DNA from: DATLLN01 sp963809205
GTDB taxonomy: Bacteria > Actinomycetota > Thermoleophilia > Gaiellales > JAICJC01
Assembly (NCBI GenBank): GCA_963809205.1
Contig: CAWEIS010000001.1
Span: 248,001 to 312,000 of the forward strand
Reading direction: 5' to 3'
Length of the DNA: 64,000 nt
The notes under the pieces are model-generated. The model was given only the letters and a program-made list of their open reading frames with translations, was not told where the DNA came from and did not search any database. Each line of letters begins with the position of its first letter. Positions within the stretch are counted from its first letter, which is position 1. Positions 63,972 through 64,000 of the stretch are shown one piece after another. Both the position numbers and the translations under genes were made by a program.

Positions 63972-64000
63972 ATGACAGATTCGACAGACCTGCAGACCGC
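63972..64000 (+). CDS. Possible start of the next gene (cut by window)
   Basis: An ATG at 63972 opens MTDSTDLQT before the window ends. Too short for any assignment; ftsE commonly follows prfB in actinobacteria but nothing here confirms it. Confidence 0.25.

Overview
The window is about 64 kb of high-GC bacterial chromosome with dense, short-spaced genes, many GTG or TTG starts and ATGA/GTGA overlaps. Gene content and order point to Actinobacteriota. The block rpmE, DUF1385, prfA, prmC, tsaC, glyA, upp, wecA, atp is the order known from Gram-positive genomes, and the trp leader peptide carries three tandem Trp codons as in other actinobacteria. A lineage such as Thermoleophilia would fit, but that is inference from style, not proof. 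No rRNA, tRNA, CRISPR or prophage was seen. At least nine single-base indels break otherwise intact core genes (trpE, atpB, an LCP gene twice, ahcY, mtnA, a UDPGP-family gene, a histidine kinase, secA), so the assembly probably carries residual sequencing errors.

Left part (1-16.8 kb): a leftward trpEGDCFB operon (trpB is cut by the window edge) preceded by a Trp-rich leader peptide, an intrinsic attenuator and a sigma70-type promoter. Rightward there is a thiolase and a 3-hydroxyacyl-CoA dehydrogenase, then a divergent MFS/LysR pair, then a B12-dependent acyl-CoA module: cobalamin adenosyltransferase, mutase large subunit, cupin, B12-binding small subunit, crotonase, EtfB, EtfA and a convergent ETF-quinone oxidoreductase. 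The mutase active-site residues match isobutyryl-CoA mutase rather than methylmalonyl-CoA mutase. The module therefore reads as isobutyryl-CoA to butyryl-CoA followed by beta-oxidation to acetyl-CoA, with electrons passed by ETF to quinone.

Middle part (16.8-43.5 kb): translation-termination genes, serine hydroxymethyltransferase, uracil salvage, a polyprenyl-phosphate sugar transferase and the F1Fo ATP synthase operon. That operon is split. atpG is followed by about 9.3 kb holding a complete peptide-type ABC transporter with two substrate-binding lipoproteins, plus membrane proteins and an anti-sigma-like protein. atpD and atpC come only after it. Two tandem DUF4389 membrane proteins and a REP-associated tyrosine transposase flanked by its palindromes follow.

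Right part (43.5-64 kb): an FAD oxidoreductase and an M20 peptidase (divergent), then cell-envelope genes (LCP ligase, UDP-glucose dehydrogenase carrying a mini-intein at its catalytic cysteine, sugar nucleotidyltransferase, PGI/PMI isomerase), a membrane protein under a 32-bp palindromic promoter, ahcY and mtnA of the methionine/SAM cycle, a UDPGP-family enzyme, ComF, a PAS histidine kinase, hibernation factor, an EamA transporter, secA and prfB. Two themes run through the window. Palindromes with a GGGGTC/GACCCC core sit at gene ends and supply stop codons to convergent genes. Many transcription units start with a TANNNT box only 6-10 nt before the start codon, suggesting leaderless mRNAs.
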